Virus record (IMG/VR): IMGVR_UViG_3300017755_000046 | Span: 1-31,691 of that record | Length of the DNA: 31,691 nucleotides | Source of the DNA: a virus | Strand: one strand, 5' to 3' | In this document: one piece after another, positions 15,865 through 24,073 of the stretch | Position numbering within the stretch: position 1 is the first letter of the stretch | How the letters are laid out: each line of letters begins with the position of its first letter | Made by a program: the position numbers and the translations under genes | Notes under the pieces: generated by a model | Told to the model about the DNA's origin: nothing | The model's database searches: none | The model's input: the letters and a program-made list of their open reading frames with translations, nothing else

Positions 15865-16422
15865 ATGAAAGCAGCAGTAGAAAACGGTAGAATAGTAACC
15901 ATATACAAGAGTTTACCTAACTCACTAAAGACTCCTACTAAATATATTTTAGGAGGGGCCAACAATCTATCTAAAGAAGAACTTAAAGCTATTGGTATTT
16001 ACGATGTTGTAAAGCCAAGTTTTGACCCACAGACACAAACTAAGGGTGGATTATACTTTGACGAAGATAATTCAATAGTAACCTATGATGTTACTGATAT
16101 AGACTTTAGTCAAGAGGTAGATGTTATCGGAGAAGATGGGGAGCCAACAGGCGAAACAGAAAAGAGATATAAGATAGCCGACATCAAAGCAAGTAAGATT
16201 GCAGAGATTAAGTCTAAGGCAGGTAAGTTACTACAACCTACTGACTGGCAAGTTATAAGAAAATCAGAAAGGGATATTGATATTAGTTCAGATGTTGCAA
16301 CAGAAAGAGCAGGAATACTTACAGAAGCTGATAGATTAGAAGCTGAGGTAAATGCTAAGAAGTCTTACAAGACTGCATTGCAATACAACGTACAATTTTT
16401 CCCATCTGATGAAATAGAATAA
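15865..16422 (+). CDS. Fibre-associated or chaperone-like protein, unknown
   Basis: A 185-residue mainly hydrophilic protein. The N-terminal half is beta (NGRIVTIYKSLP, TPTKYILGGANNLSKEEL, YDVVKPSF) and the second half is helical with KLLQPTDWQVIRKSERDID. The Q-x-x-DW-x-x-x-R-x-x-E pattern near the C-terminal part is typical of tail fibre assembly proteins, which help trimerise fibres. It starts three bases after the previous stop and is directly upstream of two large adhesins, which fits a fibre chaperone or a linker. It could equally be structural. Confidence 0.45.
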   Translation: MKAAVENGRIVTIYKSLPNSLKTPTKYILGGANNLSKEELKAIGIYDVVKPSFDPQTQTKGGLYFDEDNSIVTYDVTDIDFSQEVDVIGEDGEPTGETEKRYKIADIKASKIAEIKSKAGKLLQPTDWQVIRKSERDIDISSDVATERAGILTEADRLEAEVNAKKSYKTALQYNVQFFPSDEIE

Positions 16423-16423
16423 T

Positions 16424-18748
16424 ATGGCTTTAGGCAAAAGACTAATAAATACAGGTGCGGCTGCTGCGGCTTGTACAACTGACTCCACAGACCCATTTGG
16501 CGATTCAAGTGGTGTGGCGTTATATTCTTTGGATTACGATGCTTCCGATGCAAGTGGTAGTTACGATGGCACGCCTACCGATGTAACCTTCGGAGTAGGA
16601 GGACAGATAAACTATGGTGCAAGGTTTAATGGGAGTAGTAGTAGTATACAAATAAATACATTTTCAGGATTTACAAATTACAACTTTACTTTATCTATCT
16701 GGATTAAAACAACTGATACTTCAGCCTATATAACTTCTTTTAGAGACCCTATTTACATTACTTTTGGGTTGGGGATATATAGTGGTGGCACTAATGGAAT
16801 GGGCATATATGATGGGTCAAATTCATATTTTATAAATAATACCGCAATGCAAGGTATTAATGATGGCGATTGGCATCATATTGTAATGACTCACGATGGT
16901 ACAAATTTAAAAGGATATATTGATAAATTGCTTATAGCAACTGTATCAACAGGTACTACAACACAATCTTCGGGAGGGGCAAATGCCAATAACTTAGGTA
17001 AATTAACAGGTGGCTCTTACTATTATGATGGAGATTTAGACCAATTACGATTATTCTCTAAAGCGTTAAACCAAACAGAGGTTGATGCACTTTACGCAGA
17101 AACTGCTTGTGTATATACTGCAACTACAACTGATAATGATTATCCTACTACAAACCTTGCGTATTACAAATTAGACAATTCAGCAGAGGATGAAAAAGGT
17201 AGTTATGATGGTGCTGAAACAGATATAGAATACAGATTTGGTCGGTATGGTCAAGCTGCGGTGTTTAATGGGAGTAGTAGTTATATAAGCACAGGAATAG
17301 GAATAGATAGCTATTCTTCACGCTCTTATTCTTTTTGGTTTCAACAAAATTCAAGCACAGGTAATTCAAGAATATTTGGTGGAGTTAATGGTTCAGCTAC
17401 TAATGGAGGTATGTTAAGGATTAAAGAAGATAATGGTCAAATAAATTACTATTCTATAAACAACACAACTTATACATTTACCACAACTCTAACAAATGAT
17501 GTGTGGACACATATAGCTTTAACTGATGATGGTACAACTGCAAAATTGTATGTAAATGGTTCTGAAATAACAAGTCCTTCAACTTCTTCATTTACAAGCA
17601 CTACAAACACAAATTTACAAATAGGTAGAGGTATGTTAAATAGTGGAAGTGCTGGCAATTACACAAACGGATTAATAGACCAAGTAAGGATATTTTCATC
17701 TGCCCTTACAAGTAGCCAAGTAACCGAACTATACAACGAAAAACCTGAAGTAGATACATCTAACTTTAAGGCGGTGTTGTATGAGGGTAATAGTGGAACT
17801 AATTTTATTTCTAATGTAGGAATGGACTTGGAAACAAGCGGTGGATTAGTTTGGTTAAAAGGTAGAGATAGTGGTAGAAACCATAGATTATTCGATTCTG
17901 TTAGAGGTGCGACAAAGGGTCTTTATAGTGATTTGCCAAATCAGGAATTTACAGAAAGTGGTTTAGATTCATTTGAAAAAAGTGGTTTCTTTTTAGGTTC
18001 TGCCGCAGGAGTAAATGCTAATAATGAATCGTTTGTAGCTTGGAATTGGAAAGGCGGTGGCGATGCAGTCAATATCGGAGTAAATTCAATTACAGGCTCT
18101 ACTCCATCTATTGCATCAGATGTAAGTGCAAATACTGCCGCAGGATTTAGTATTGTTAATTTTACAGGAGTAACGTCAACACCTAGTAGCGTTACAGTAG
18201 GACACGGATTAAGTTCAGCCCCTGAGCTTGTATTTTTAAAAACAACAAGCGTATCTGGAGATTGGGTTGTATATTCTTCCTCTGTAGGAAATAATAAGTA
18301 TTTAAAATTAAATAGTACAGCCAATCAAACAACTACGACAGGTTGGGGTAATACTGATACAGATAATGATACTGTTACTATGAATTGGTCAACTATATCA
18401 AAAGAGTATATAATGTACTGTTGGCATTCAGTTGCAGGATATAGTAAGATAGGGAGTTATGAGGGGTTAGGCACATCTACCGTAACAGTTTCAGATGTTG
18501 GATTTAAGCCATCGTTTATAATGATTAAGAATATTGATGCTTCGGCAAATTGGAATATGTATGACCTTAAAAGAAGTACTGTTGCAGATAGAGCAAACAA
18601 AATATTATATCCAAACTTACCTAATTCAGAGCCAAGTGCTACTAATTATTATTTTGATATGAATGATAGCGGTTTTGTTGTAAGTGCCACTAATCACGAA
18701 CAAATTAATTTTGCAAATAGAACTTACTTATATATGGCATTTAAATAA
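16424..18748 (+). CDS. Tail fibre/adhesin with two LamG-type lectin domains
   Basis: A 774-residue protein. Two concanavalin A/LamG-like domains lie at about residues 28-227 and 242-440, each with the same order of landmarks: a short leading strand (VALYSLDYDAS or LAYYKLDNSAED), GSYDG, G..GQ....FNGSSS, W.HI..T.DGT.....Y.., and D.LD.LRLFSKAL or IDQVRIFSSAL. Residues about 447-774 form a third beta-rich domain with FKAVLYEGNSGTNFISNVG, VWLKGRDSGRNHRLFDSVRG, and VAWNWKGGG, common at the C-terminus of phage fibres. Lectin domains point to binding of host polysaccharide. A single base separates it from the previous stop. Confidence 0.75.
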   Translation: MALGKRLINTGAAAAACTTDSTDPFGDSSGVALYSLDYDASDASGSYDGTPTDVTFGVGGQINYGARFNGSSSSIQINTFSGFTNYNFTLSIWIKTTDTSAYITSFRDPIYITFGLGIYSGGTNGMGIYDGSNSYFINNTAMQGINDGDWHHIVMTHDGTNLKGYIDKLLIATVSTGTTTQSSGGANANNLGKLTGGSYYYDGDLDQLRLFSKALNQTEVDALYAETACVYTATTTDNDYPTTNLAYYKLDNSAEDEKGSYDGAETDIEYRFGRYGQAAVFNGSSSYISTGIGIDSYSSRSYSFWFQQNSSTGNSRIFGGVNGSATNGGMLRIKEDNGQINYYSINNTTYTFTTTLTNDVWTHIALTDDGTTAKLYVNGSEITSPSTSSFTSTTNTNLQIGRGMLNSGSAGNYTNGLIDQVRIFSSALTSSQVTELYNEKPEVDTSNFKAVLYEGNSGTNFISNVGMDLETSGGLVWLKGRDSGRNHRLFDSVRGATKGLYSDLPNQEFTESGLDSFEKSGFFLGSAAGVNANNESFVAWNWKGGGDAVNIGVNSITGSTPSIASDVSANTAAGFSIVNFTGVTSTPSSVTVGHGLSSAPELVFLKTTSVSGDWVVYSSSVGNNKYLKLNSTANQTTTTGWGNTDTDNDTVTMNWSTISKEYIMYCWHSVAGYSKIGSYEGLGTSTVTVSDVGFKPSFIMIKNIDASANWNMYDLKRSTVADRANKILYPNLPNSEPSATNYYFDMNDSGFVVSATNHEQINFANRTYLYMAFK

Positions 18749-18760
18749 GAGAAATACGAT

Positions 18761-21442
18761 ATGGCAAGAATTAATATAGATGTTGGAACAAATCCAAATG
18801 ATCATACAGGGAGTAATCTGAGAGATGCTTTTATTGCGGTAAACAGCAACTTCACAGAGTTGTATGCTGATGATGCTGCAGACACTTTAGATGCAGTAAC
18901 AACACTAGGGAACACTACTACTAACTCTATTACAGTCGGAGGGCTAATAGTGGACACAAACACTCTTTATGTAGATAGCACTAATAACAGGGTAGGAATA
19001 GGGACTACAAGTCCGCAGACAATGCTCGACCTTGCTTCTAATAACAATTTAGGAACGGCACTAAATACTTTAAGGTTTACAGATACAGACCCAACAGCAG
19101 TTACTGATGCTGAAATAGGTAAGATTGAGTTTTTTGCAACAGATACAAATGCTGTTGTAGCTTCAATAGTGGGACATAATGCCGACCCGTCCCCCGATGG
19201 TTATTTAGCTTTTAATACGGCTGAAGGCACTGTATTATCAGAGCGTTTAAGAATTAAAAACAACGGAAACGTAGGAATAGGGACTGATAGTCCTAGTGCT
19301 AAATTGGAAGTAATAGGTGGTACAAATAACAACGCTAACAGTGGTCTTGTTATTAAAAACTCTACTGGAGCAACTCGTTTTGCTGCTTACACAGAAGAAA
19401 ATGTTGGGGTTCATCTACAAGCAAATGAGGGTGGTTCTGCACGAGCATTTATGTTTGACATAGGTGGCTCTGAAGCAATGCGCATAACGAGTGGTGGTAA
19501 CGTAGGAATAGGGACTACGAGTCCTAGCTATAAATTTACAGCTTATGGCTCAAACACTGATAGCGAAATTGTAGCCTCTTTTGGTAGTTCAAACGATACA
19601 AATGAATATACTGCTATTGGTTTATCAGGATTTATAGCCTCAAACGGAGCCACAAAAGCTGGTTTAGCCTTAAAGAGAACTACCTTATATGGGGCAGGGG
19701 AGTTGCACTTTTTAAATAACACCACTACGGATAACTCGGATATGACTTTGAGTGATTCCAAAATGATGATAAACTCCACAGGCAATGTAGGTATAGGGAC
19801 TACTAGTCCTAGTGCTACTCTTGAAGTAAACAAAGGCTCTGAGGGCGAATATTTGCGTGTTGGTGGTGATAATGCTAATAATGCAAGGTCATTGAGGTTT
19901 ACAAGTTCTACTTCAAGTACAAGTAGTGTTGGCGCTCTGCACACTATAAAAGCTAACAGCGTTGGTGGAGAGATTGCATTCGCAAATGGTGATGGTAATA
20001 TAATGTACCTACAAGACGGAGGTAACGTAGGAATAGGCACTACGAGCCCTGCTGCGCCCTTAACTGTAAAAGGAGAAGCTTTTGTTCAAGAAGCGGGTGT
20101 TAATGGTGAGGCTGCTTTAAGAATACAATATGGAACTGATGGAAACACTGCTTTAAGAGATAGGGCAAGGTTGATGAGTGTAGGGTACAGTGGGACATTG
20201 GAATTAATAAATAGTAGCAACTCTTTAACAACCAAAATAAACTCTACTGGAAGCTCCTATTTTAACGGAGGTAACGTAGGCATAGGAACGACGAGTCCGA
20301 GTAGAAATTTAACTATTTCAAGTAGTGGAACTTCTACCCTACAATTAACAAATACAACTTTAGGGGAAACAACAACAGATGGTTTTCAGATTAAATCATA
20401 TACAAGTGGCGCGGTTCAGTTATGGAATTACGAAAATAATTATATAGCAATAGCCACTAACAACTCTGAAAGAATGCGCATTGACTCTAGTGGTCAAGTG
20501 GGTATAGGCTTGACTAATGCTACTGCTAAACTTCACGTTGTAGATACAAGCAATAGCGGTACAAATGACCAAATAGTATCAGGGTTAAATTCAGGCTCAC
20601 CAAGATTCAAGGCTCACATAGTGAGTTATAACGGAGTTATGTCCCTTTATGATTCAGGAACTAATGAAGATGTTAGAATAACCTCTAAAGGTGGTGAAGA
20701 TAGTTGGATTAATAACGGAGGGAAAGTAGGTATAGGGACTTCTAGTCCTAGCTATAAATTATCTGTAGATGATTCTCAAGCAAACAGCACAATTGCAAGA
20801 TTTAGGGATAATTCAGGTACGGCTCAGCAAACCTTAAGCATTTCTTCCATTGCAACAGGTATGCAAATTAGAAGTGCATATAACACAGGTATTTCTAACC
20901 AATTAGATATACAAACAGCAGGGGGTAATTCATTTTTAACATTATCACCAAATTCCACCGAAGCAATGCGCATAGACTCCAGTGGCAACGTAGGAATAGG
21001 TGAGGCAGACCCAGACGGGTACTGGTCTCAAGCTAGACAGTTGGTTTTATCAGGCACAAATAATGGTTTAACTATAAAGTCATCTACCGCAGGAAATGGA
21101 CGTATTGTTTTTACAAATACAAAAAGTACTACTGCTGGGTTATCGGATGGGGGTATGATTAGTTATTCCCACCAGAATAACGCGATGATATTTAATGCTA
21201 ATGGCTCTGAAGCAATGCGTATTGACTCTTCAGGCAACGTAGGCATAGGAACTACGAGCCCTGCGGCATTGCTTGACATATCAAGCACAACAGATGGCGT
21301 GTTATTACCAAGAATGACTACAACGCAAGTGAATGCTATATCGTCTCCAGAAAACGGACTTACAGTATATAACACAACTTTAAACACTTTATGCTTTTAC
21401 AACGGAACAAGTTGGCAAAAAGTTACAAGTGCAAATATGTAA
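18761..21442 (+). CDS. Long tail fibre with ten VGIGTTSP-type repeats
   Basis: An 893-residue protein. Residues 1-36 are the anchor shared with 15431. Then ten copies of a G-x-VGIG-x-x-x-P-like motif recur every 75-95 residues, often followed by (A/S)xL and preceded by EAMRI-DSSG, as in fibres that form a triple beta-helix. The C-terminus (LLPRMTTTQVNAISSPENGL, TVYNTTLNTLCFYNGTSWQK) is the usual short end domain. No intramolecular S74 chaperone domain follows, although many VGIGTTSP fibres carry one. Long repeats imply an extended fibre for host recognition. Confidence 0.72.
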   Translation: MARINIDVGTNPNDHTGSNLRDAFIAVNSNFTELYADDAADTLDAVTTLGNTTTNSITVGGLIVDTNTLYVDSTNNRVGIGTTSPQTMLDLASNNNLGTALNTLRFTDTDPTAVTDAEIGKIEFFATDTNAVVASIVGHNADPSPDGYLAFNTAEGTVLSERLRIKNNGNVGIGTDSPSAKLEVIGGTNNNANSGLVIKNSTGATRFAAYTEENVGVHLQANEGGSARAFMFDIGGSEAMRITSGGNVGIGTTSPSYKFTAYGSNTDSEIVASFGSSNDTNEYTAIGLSGFIASNGATKAGLALKRTTLYGAGELHFLNNTTTDNSDMTLSDSKMMINSTGNVGIGTTSPSATLEVNKGSEGEYLRVGGDNANNARSLRFTSSTSSTSSVGALHTIKANSVGGEIAFANGDGNIMYLQDGGNVGIGTTSPAAPLTVKGEAFVQEAGVNGEAALRIQYGTDGNTALRDRARLMSVGYSGTLELINSSNSLTTKINSTGSSYFNGGNVGIGTTSPSRNLTISSSGTSTLQLTNTTLGETTTDGFQIKSYTSGAVQLWNYENNYIAIATNNSERMRIDSSGQVGIGLTNATAKLHVVDTSNSGTNDQIVSGLNSGSPRFKAHIVSYNGVMSLYDSGTNEDVRITSKGGEDSWINNGGKVGIGTSSPSYKLSVDDSQANSTIARFRDNSGTAQQTLSISSIATGMQIRSAYNTGISNQLDIQTAGGNSFLTLSPNSTEAMRIDSSGNVGIGEADPDGYWSQARQLVLSGTNNGLTIKSSTAGNGRIVFTNTKSTTAGLSDGGMISYSHQNNAMIFNANGSEAMRIDSSGNVGIGTTSPAALLDISSTTDGVLLPRMTTTQVNAISSPENGLTVYNTTLNTLCFYNGTSWQKVTSANM
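18992..21262 (+). repeat. Ten dispersed ~24-bp repeats in the fibre gene
   Basis: Variants of GTAGGAATAGGGACTACGAG followed by TCCT recur with 230-290 bp spacing: near 18992, 19270, 19502, 19787, 20026, 20276, 20499, 20727, 20989 and 21239. They encode VGIGTTSP. Copies are close enough in DNA to allow recombination that lengthens or shortens the fibre. Confidence 0.85.
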
Positions 21443-21470
21443 TAAATACTAATCAATAAATATATAAATA

Positions 21471-21791
21471 ATGACTTACACTTGGAACAACAAAACAGTA
21501 GATACTTACCCCTCACTAGAGGGAGAATCTGACGTAATCTTCAACGTACATTGGAGACTTACAGGAGCAGATGACAGCGACAATACTGGTAGCGTTTACG
21601 GAACACAATCACTAGAAACTTCCGACCTATCAGACTTTACCTCCTTCGCAGATATTACAGAGGAGCAAGTAAATGGTTGGGTAGAAGCTGCAATGGGTGA
21701 AGAAGAAGTACAAGCTAAAAAAGATGCTATTGATGCGCAGATAGCAGAAAAAGTAAATCCTACAGTAGTTACAAAGACTATTGGAGAATAA
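21471..21791 (+). CDS. Conserved-type phage protein, unknown (106 aa)
   Basis: A 106-residue acidic protein: MTYTWNNKTVDTYPSLEGES, then VIFNVHWRLTGADD and a helical end (EEQVNGWVEAAMGEEEVQAK). This resembles a widespread small phage protein found next to tail fibre and lysis genes in marine phages, for which no function is established to my knowledge. It is preceded by a 28-bp gap and a T/A-rich stretch without a Shine-Dalgarno motif. Confidence 0.5.
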   Translation: MTYTWNNKTVDTYPSLEGESDVIFNVHWRLTGADDSDNTGSVYGTQSLETSDLSDFTSFADITEEQVNGWVEAAMGEEEVQAKKDAIDAQIAEKVNPTVVTKTIGE

Positions 21792-21819
21792 ATAATTGTT
21801 TAACATAAATAAAAGTAAG

Positions 21820-22023
21820 ATGGCAAAAAAAGAAAAGACAGCTATTACGATTGACGAAAAAGAGTATTTTTTTGAGGACTTGACAAAAGAACAACAAATA
21901 ATCGTTAATCACATTTCAGACTTACAACGCAAGATACAGTCAAGTGAATTCAACTTGCAACAATTAAGTTTTGGAAAAGATGCTTTTGTAAACGCTCTAA
22001 AAGAAGCGCTTGAGCAAGAGTAA
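21820..22023 (+). CDS. Small coiled-coil protein, unknown (67 aa)
   Basis: A 67-residue product starting MAKKEKTAITIDEKEYFFED and continuing with a coiled-coil-like helix (LTKEQQIIVNHISDLQRKIQ). I place the start at ATG 21820 rather than an upstream TTG (21796), because the leading residues look non-coding and the ATG follows AAGTAAG. Similar short proteins are common before lysis genes in phages of many hosts. Function is unknown. Confidence 0.5.
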   Translation: MAKKEKTAITIDEKEYFFEDLTKEQQIIVNHISDLQRKIQSSEFNLQQLSFGKDAFVNALKEALEQE

Positions 22024-22038
22024 CTAAAAACAGTTACT

Positions 22039-22191
22039 ATGGAAGATTTGAAGATATTTGGACTTTACTTTGGCAATTTAATGGCATTGGCATTTAGTGT
22101 TAGTGAAGTAAACGAGGTGCTTAAAATGCTTGTAATGGGTGCAACTTTAACATTTACTGTAATACAAATTTATAAAGCTTTAAAGAAATGA
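22039..22191 (+). CDS. Small membrane protein, holin-like (50 aa)
   Basis: A 50-codon frame not separated from its neighbours: it starts 15 bases after the previous stop, and its TGA overlaps the next ATG (ATGA at 22188). The product [20 protein letters not shown]..., then a second hydrophobic stretch ([19 protein letters not shown]) and a short basic tail KALKK, suggests two membrane helices, like small holins of Bacteroidetes phages. It could be a holin, an antiholin partner of the next gene or a membrane regulator. Confidence 0.5.
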   Translation: MEDLKIFGLYFGNLMALAFSVSEVNEVLKMLVMGATLTFTVIQIYKALKK

Positions 22192-22598
22192 AGATGCCTA
22201 CTAATGGAGTAGCAAAAGACATCAGACACTATGTAGGTAGTCTGATTGTCTTTTTTTTGGTAGTATTAATTCTATACTACCTTACAAAATATACCATCCC
22301 AAGCGACAATGCACAAATAGTGAACACTCTTATTGGTATGATAGCTGCTAGTATTGCTATGGTTATTGCCTCTATCACTGGTAGAAATCCGGATGACCTT
22401 GAGGCTGCTAAGAAGAAGATTAGTAACTTAGAGATGAAAATAGAGATGCTGGTCCAATCCAAGGATATGCTAGAGAATATGCTTATCAAGGTGCAGGATG
22501 ATACTATAGACAGATTATTACTCAACAAGACACTACAGTATGATGACTGCAAGACAGGCAAATGTAAGTGTAAAAACCAATGTAAAAATGAGTCTTAA
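22188..22598 (+). CDS. Holin-type membrane protein with cytoplasmic coiled coil
   Basis: A 136-residue protein with two membrane segments (about residues 15-35, [17 protein letters not shown], and about 46-63, [16 protein letters not shown]), a helical region ([20 protein letters not shown]), and a Cys/Lys-rich end ([16 protein letters not shown]). This matches holin-like proteins of lysis cassettes, which permeabilise the inner membrane so the endolysin can act. It is coupled to the small membrane protein before it and overlaps the endolysin start. The cysteine tail is odd and might bind metal or form disulphides. Confidence 0.6.
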   Translation: MKMPTNGVAKDIRHYVGSLIVFFLVVLILYYLTKYTIPSDNAQIVNTLIGMIAASIAMVIASITGRNPDDLEAAKKKISNLEMKIEMLVQSKDMLENMLIKVQDDTIDRLLLNKTLQYDDCKTGKCKCKNQCKNES

Positions 22599-22947
22599 AC
22601 ATTTCAAGTATGAAGAATTTGCATCCCCGGATGTTCCTCACTCTGGTGAGTATATGGATACTGAGTTCCTTTCAATGCTCGACCACGCACGTCAAGTGGC
22701 CGGGATCCCGTTTAAAATCAACTCCGGATATCGGACTATCGAACATAACGAAAAAGTTGGAGGAAGACCGAACTCAAGCCATATTGTGGGAAAGGCAGTT
22801 GATATTGCAATCCAGGGTTCGAGAGAAAGATGGATTATACTTGAAGCCCTTATTAACGCAGGCTTCACTAGGTTTGGTATTGCCAACACTTTCATCCACG
22901 TTGACTCGGATGACCACAAAGACCCAAATGTTATCTGGACGTATTAG
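22588..22947 (+). CDS. Endolysin: M15-type D,D/L,D-peptidase
   Basis: A 119-residue zinc peptidase of the M15A type that cuts peptide cross-links of peptidoglycan. The core motif S-x-H-x-x-G-x-A-x-D is intact ([10 protein letters not shown]: His65, Asp72), and the third zinc ligand is His104 in IHVD. NSGYRT at 45-50 is also typical. There is no signal peptide, so release through a holin is expected, consistent with the holin gene it overlaps. I chose ATG 22588 ([11 protein letters not shown]), since the longer frame only adds residues read out of frame from the holin end. A diverged paralogue lies at 24077. Confidence 0.85.
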   Translation: MSLKHFKYEEFASPDVPHSGEYMDTEFLSMLDHARQVAGIPFKINSGYRTIEHNEKVGGRPNSSHIVGKAVDIAIQGSRERWIILEALINAGFTRFGIANTFIHVDSDDHKDPNVIWTY

Positions 22948-22973
22948 CGCAACCGTAGGCAACACCCTTATAA

Positions 22974-23165
22974 ATGAATGAAATAAAAGTGAAGTCTAAT
23001 GGGCTTCGAAACGAATTAAAGGAGATACGAAAAAGTATCGACAAACTAACTGAAGTATTACTACTTCAACAAACAAACAGACAAAATGAGATTAACAACA
23101 ATATTGCTTGTTGCAACGATGATAAGTTGTGCAAGTGTAAGAGAAAAGAACCTAGTAAGGTTTAA
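22974..23165 (+). CDS. Small helical protein in lysis cassette (63 aa)
   Basis: A 63-residue product: charged coiled-coil helix (NELKEIRKSIDKLTEVLLLQ) followed by a Cys/Lys-rich tail (CCNDDKLCKCKRK). ATG 22974 or 22978 would start it. It overlaps a lipoprotein gene in another frame over about 80 bases. The place after the endolysin and the overlap recall Rz/Rz1 spanin pairs, but no membrane anchor is seen in this protein, so a conventional inner-membrane spanin is not supported. Confidence 0.45.
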   Translation: MNEIKVKSNGLRNELKEIRKSIDKLTEVLLLQQTNRQNEINNNIACCNDDKLCKCKRKEPSKV

Positions 23166-23256
23166 AGAATTAACTAAAGACGTTTGCATAGATAATCCAC
23201 ACGAAGTCAAACTAGCTCAGATATTATATAACGAGATTGTAAATGTCAAAGACTAA
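23086..23256 (+). CDS. Spanin-like lipoprotein (56 aa)
   Basis: A 56-codon frame starting ATG 23086 inside the previous gene. The product begins MRLTTILLVATMISCASVRE: positively charged start, hydrophobic stretch and a lipobox ending I-S-C, so it should be lipidated at Cys15 and moved to an outer membrane. The mature part is short and charged and contains one more Cys. Size, lipobox and position in the lysis cassette match outer-membrane spanin subunits (Rz1-like), which fuse or disrupt the outer membrane. It overlaps the next ATG (23243). Confidence 0.6.
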   Translation: MRLTTILLVATMISCASVREKNLVRFKELTKDVCIDNPHEVKLAQILYNEIVNVKD

Positions 23257-23659
23257 GAAGAAGTTTAAAGATACAGCAGTAGGATCATTCCTACTGCAAA
23301 AGATACCTAAAGTTGTAGGTGCTATAGCACAAGACACTCCGGTGGGGAATGTAATAGAGGCGATTATAGGAGGTTCTGATATGTCTTCTGAAGATAAAGA
23401 GATAGCATTAGAGAAACTGCGCCTAGAGAGAGCTGAGATGGACGGAGTGACCCGTAGATGGGTTGCTGATAGCAGAAGTGGGTGGCTCGCACAAAATGTG
23501 CGGCCACTTACATTAGTATTCTTAACTGTCAGTTATGTAGCTGGGTGGTATATGGGCTATCCATTAGATTCTATTACAGGCTTATTAACTATTGTAATTG
23601 GTGGCTATTTTGGCAGCCGCGGAGTCGAGAAGGTGTTTGGTAACAAGATGCATCAGTAA
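23243..23659 (+). CDS. Second holin-type membrane protein
   Basis: A 138-residue protein with a helical N-terminal domain (LEKLRLERAEMDGVTRRWVA) and hydrophobic segments in the C-terminal half (about 84-102, PLTLVFLTVSYVAGWYMGY, and 107-125, ITGLLTIVIGGYFGSRG). The pattern RRWVADSRSGWLAQNVRPL, followed by two or three membrane helices and GSRGVEK, is that of the three-helix holin family linked with release of gene-transfer agents and phages. Two holin-type proteins in one cassette may act as holin and antiholin. The start overlaps the lipoprotein gene. Confidence 0.7.
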   Translation: MSKTKKKFKDTAVGSFLLQKIPKVVGAIAQDTPVGNVIEAIIGGSDMSSEDKEIALEKLRLERAEMDGVTRRWVADSRSGWLAQNVRPLTLVFLTVSYVAGWYMGYPLDSITGLLTIVIGGYFGSRGVEKVFGNKMHQ

Positions 23660-23793
23660 TGGCCCGTAGAGCAGAACCCACATTCCAGAAGAAGAAAAGA
23701 GTTAAGCGACCTGGTACGCACGCTAAGTCTAAGACTAGCGTGCTAAAAAGCTCTAAGAACTACACTAAGAAGTATCGAGGTCAGGGTAGATAG
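23659..23793 (+). CDS. Very basic small phage protein (44 aa)
   Basis: A 44-residue product, MARRAEPTFQKKKRVKRPGT then HAKSKTSVLKSSKNYTKKYR and GQGR, with about 18 Lys/Arg. The start overlaps the holin stop (TAATG). Short proteins with the signature HAK-x-K-S..LKSSKNY-KKY-RGQGR recur in phages of very different hosts. Their role is not established; nucleic acid binding is plausible. It is the last gene before the main late terminator. Confidence 0.65.
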   Translation: MARRAEPTFQKKKRVKRPGTHAKSKTSVLKSSKNYTKKYRGQGR

Positions 23794-23836
23794 ACTACTT
23801 TGTTAAACACAGTATCATATGTGGACCGTTTCAGCT

Positions 23837-23887
23837 TGTCCCACTGTCCCATACCCTAAGGGTGGGACACTGGGACAGTACTTTTTT
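23837..23887 (+). terminator. Strong terminator closing the late/lysis operon
   Basis: A 15-bp arm (23837-23851) pairs with 23863-23877 with one C-C mismatch; each arm itself contains the repeat TGTCCCA. The loop holds CCC-TAA-GGG, able to extend the stem. Six T follow at 23882-23887. Both arms are nearly perfect, so termination should be efficient, isolating late genes from the early region. Confidence 0.9.
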
Positions 23888-23897
23888 ATGTGTAATT

Positions 23898-23951
23898 AAA
23901 AGAAAACAAAGAAAAAGAAAAGGGTAAAAGAAAAAGAAAGAAAAGAAAAAG
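23898..23951. other. 54-nt polypurine tract
   Basis: Of 54 bases, all but two (C at 23907, T at 23925) are A or G, mostly runs of A with single G. It is followed by GCCCCC. It lies between the late terminator and the first early gene and encodes nothing. Such tracts can bend DNA, form triplex or unwind easily, so a replication or regulatory role is possible. Confidence 0.8.
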
Positions 23952-24020
23952 CCCCCTAGAAAAACAAACTTTCAATGCTATCTGATCCAACAATATCTCT
24001 ATTGAAGTTTGGTAGTTTTT

Positions 24021-24042
24021 AACGTAGATCTACTGCTACGTT
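24021..24042. promoter_or_regulatory. Inverted repeat over promoter: candidate operator
   Basis: AACGTAG (24021-24027) and CTACGTT (24036-24042) are perfect inverted arms with an 8-base spacer; within it, GTAGATCTAC (24024-24033) is a 10-bp palindrome. The right arm touches the -33 TTTG, where a bound dimer would block polymerase. No T run follows, so it is not a terminator. Confidence 0.5.
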
Positions 24043-24073
24043 TTGCAAATGTATAAAAAAAATATTATATTGC
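24042..24073 (+). promoter_or_regulatory. Early promoter P1 (Bacteroidetes -33/-7 type)
   Basis: TTTG (24042-24045), a 20-base spacer, and TATATTGC (24066-24073), followed by AGT and the ATG at 24077. Two more sites in the early region have the same layout. The ATG is so near the -7 box that the transcript would be leaderless or nearly so. Confidence 0.6.

Noticed and set aside
17941-20040. Long minus-strand ORFs in the fibre genes (127 and 165 codons)
   Set aside because: They are antisense to repetitive, Ser/Thr/Gly-rich fibre coding regions, which leave few stops on the other strand. No motif or promoter is seen.
18992-21262. Regularly spaced short repeats resembling an array
   Set aside because: Not CRISPR: spacing is 230-290 bp, repeats are in frame and encode the VGIGTTSP motif of a fibre.
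23189-23199. TAATCCACA, one mismatch from a DnaA box
   Set aside because: A single near-match inside a coding region; no cluster is visible, so it is not evidence for an origin.
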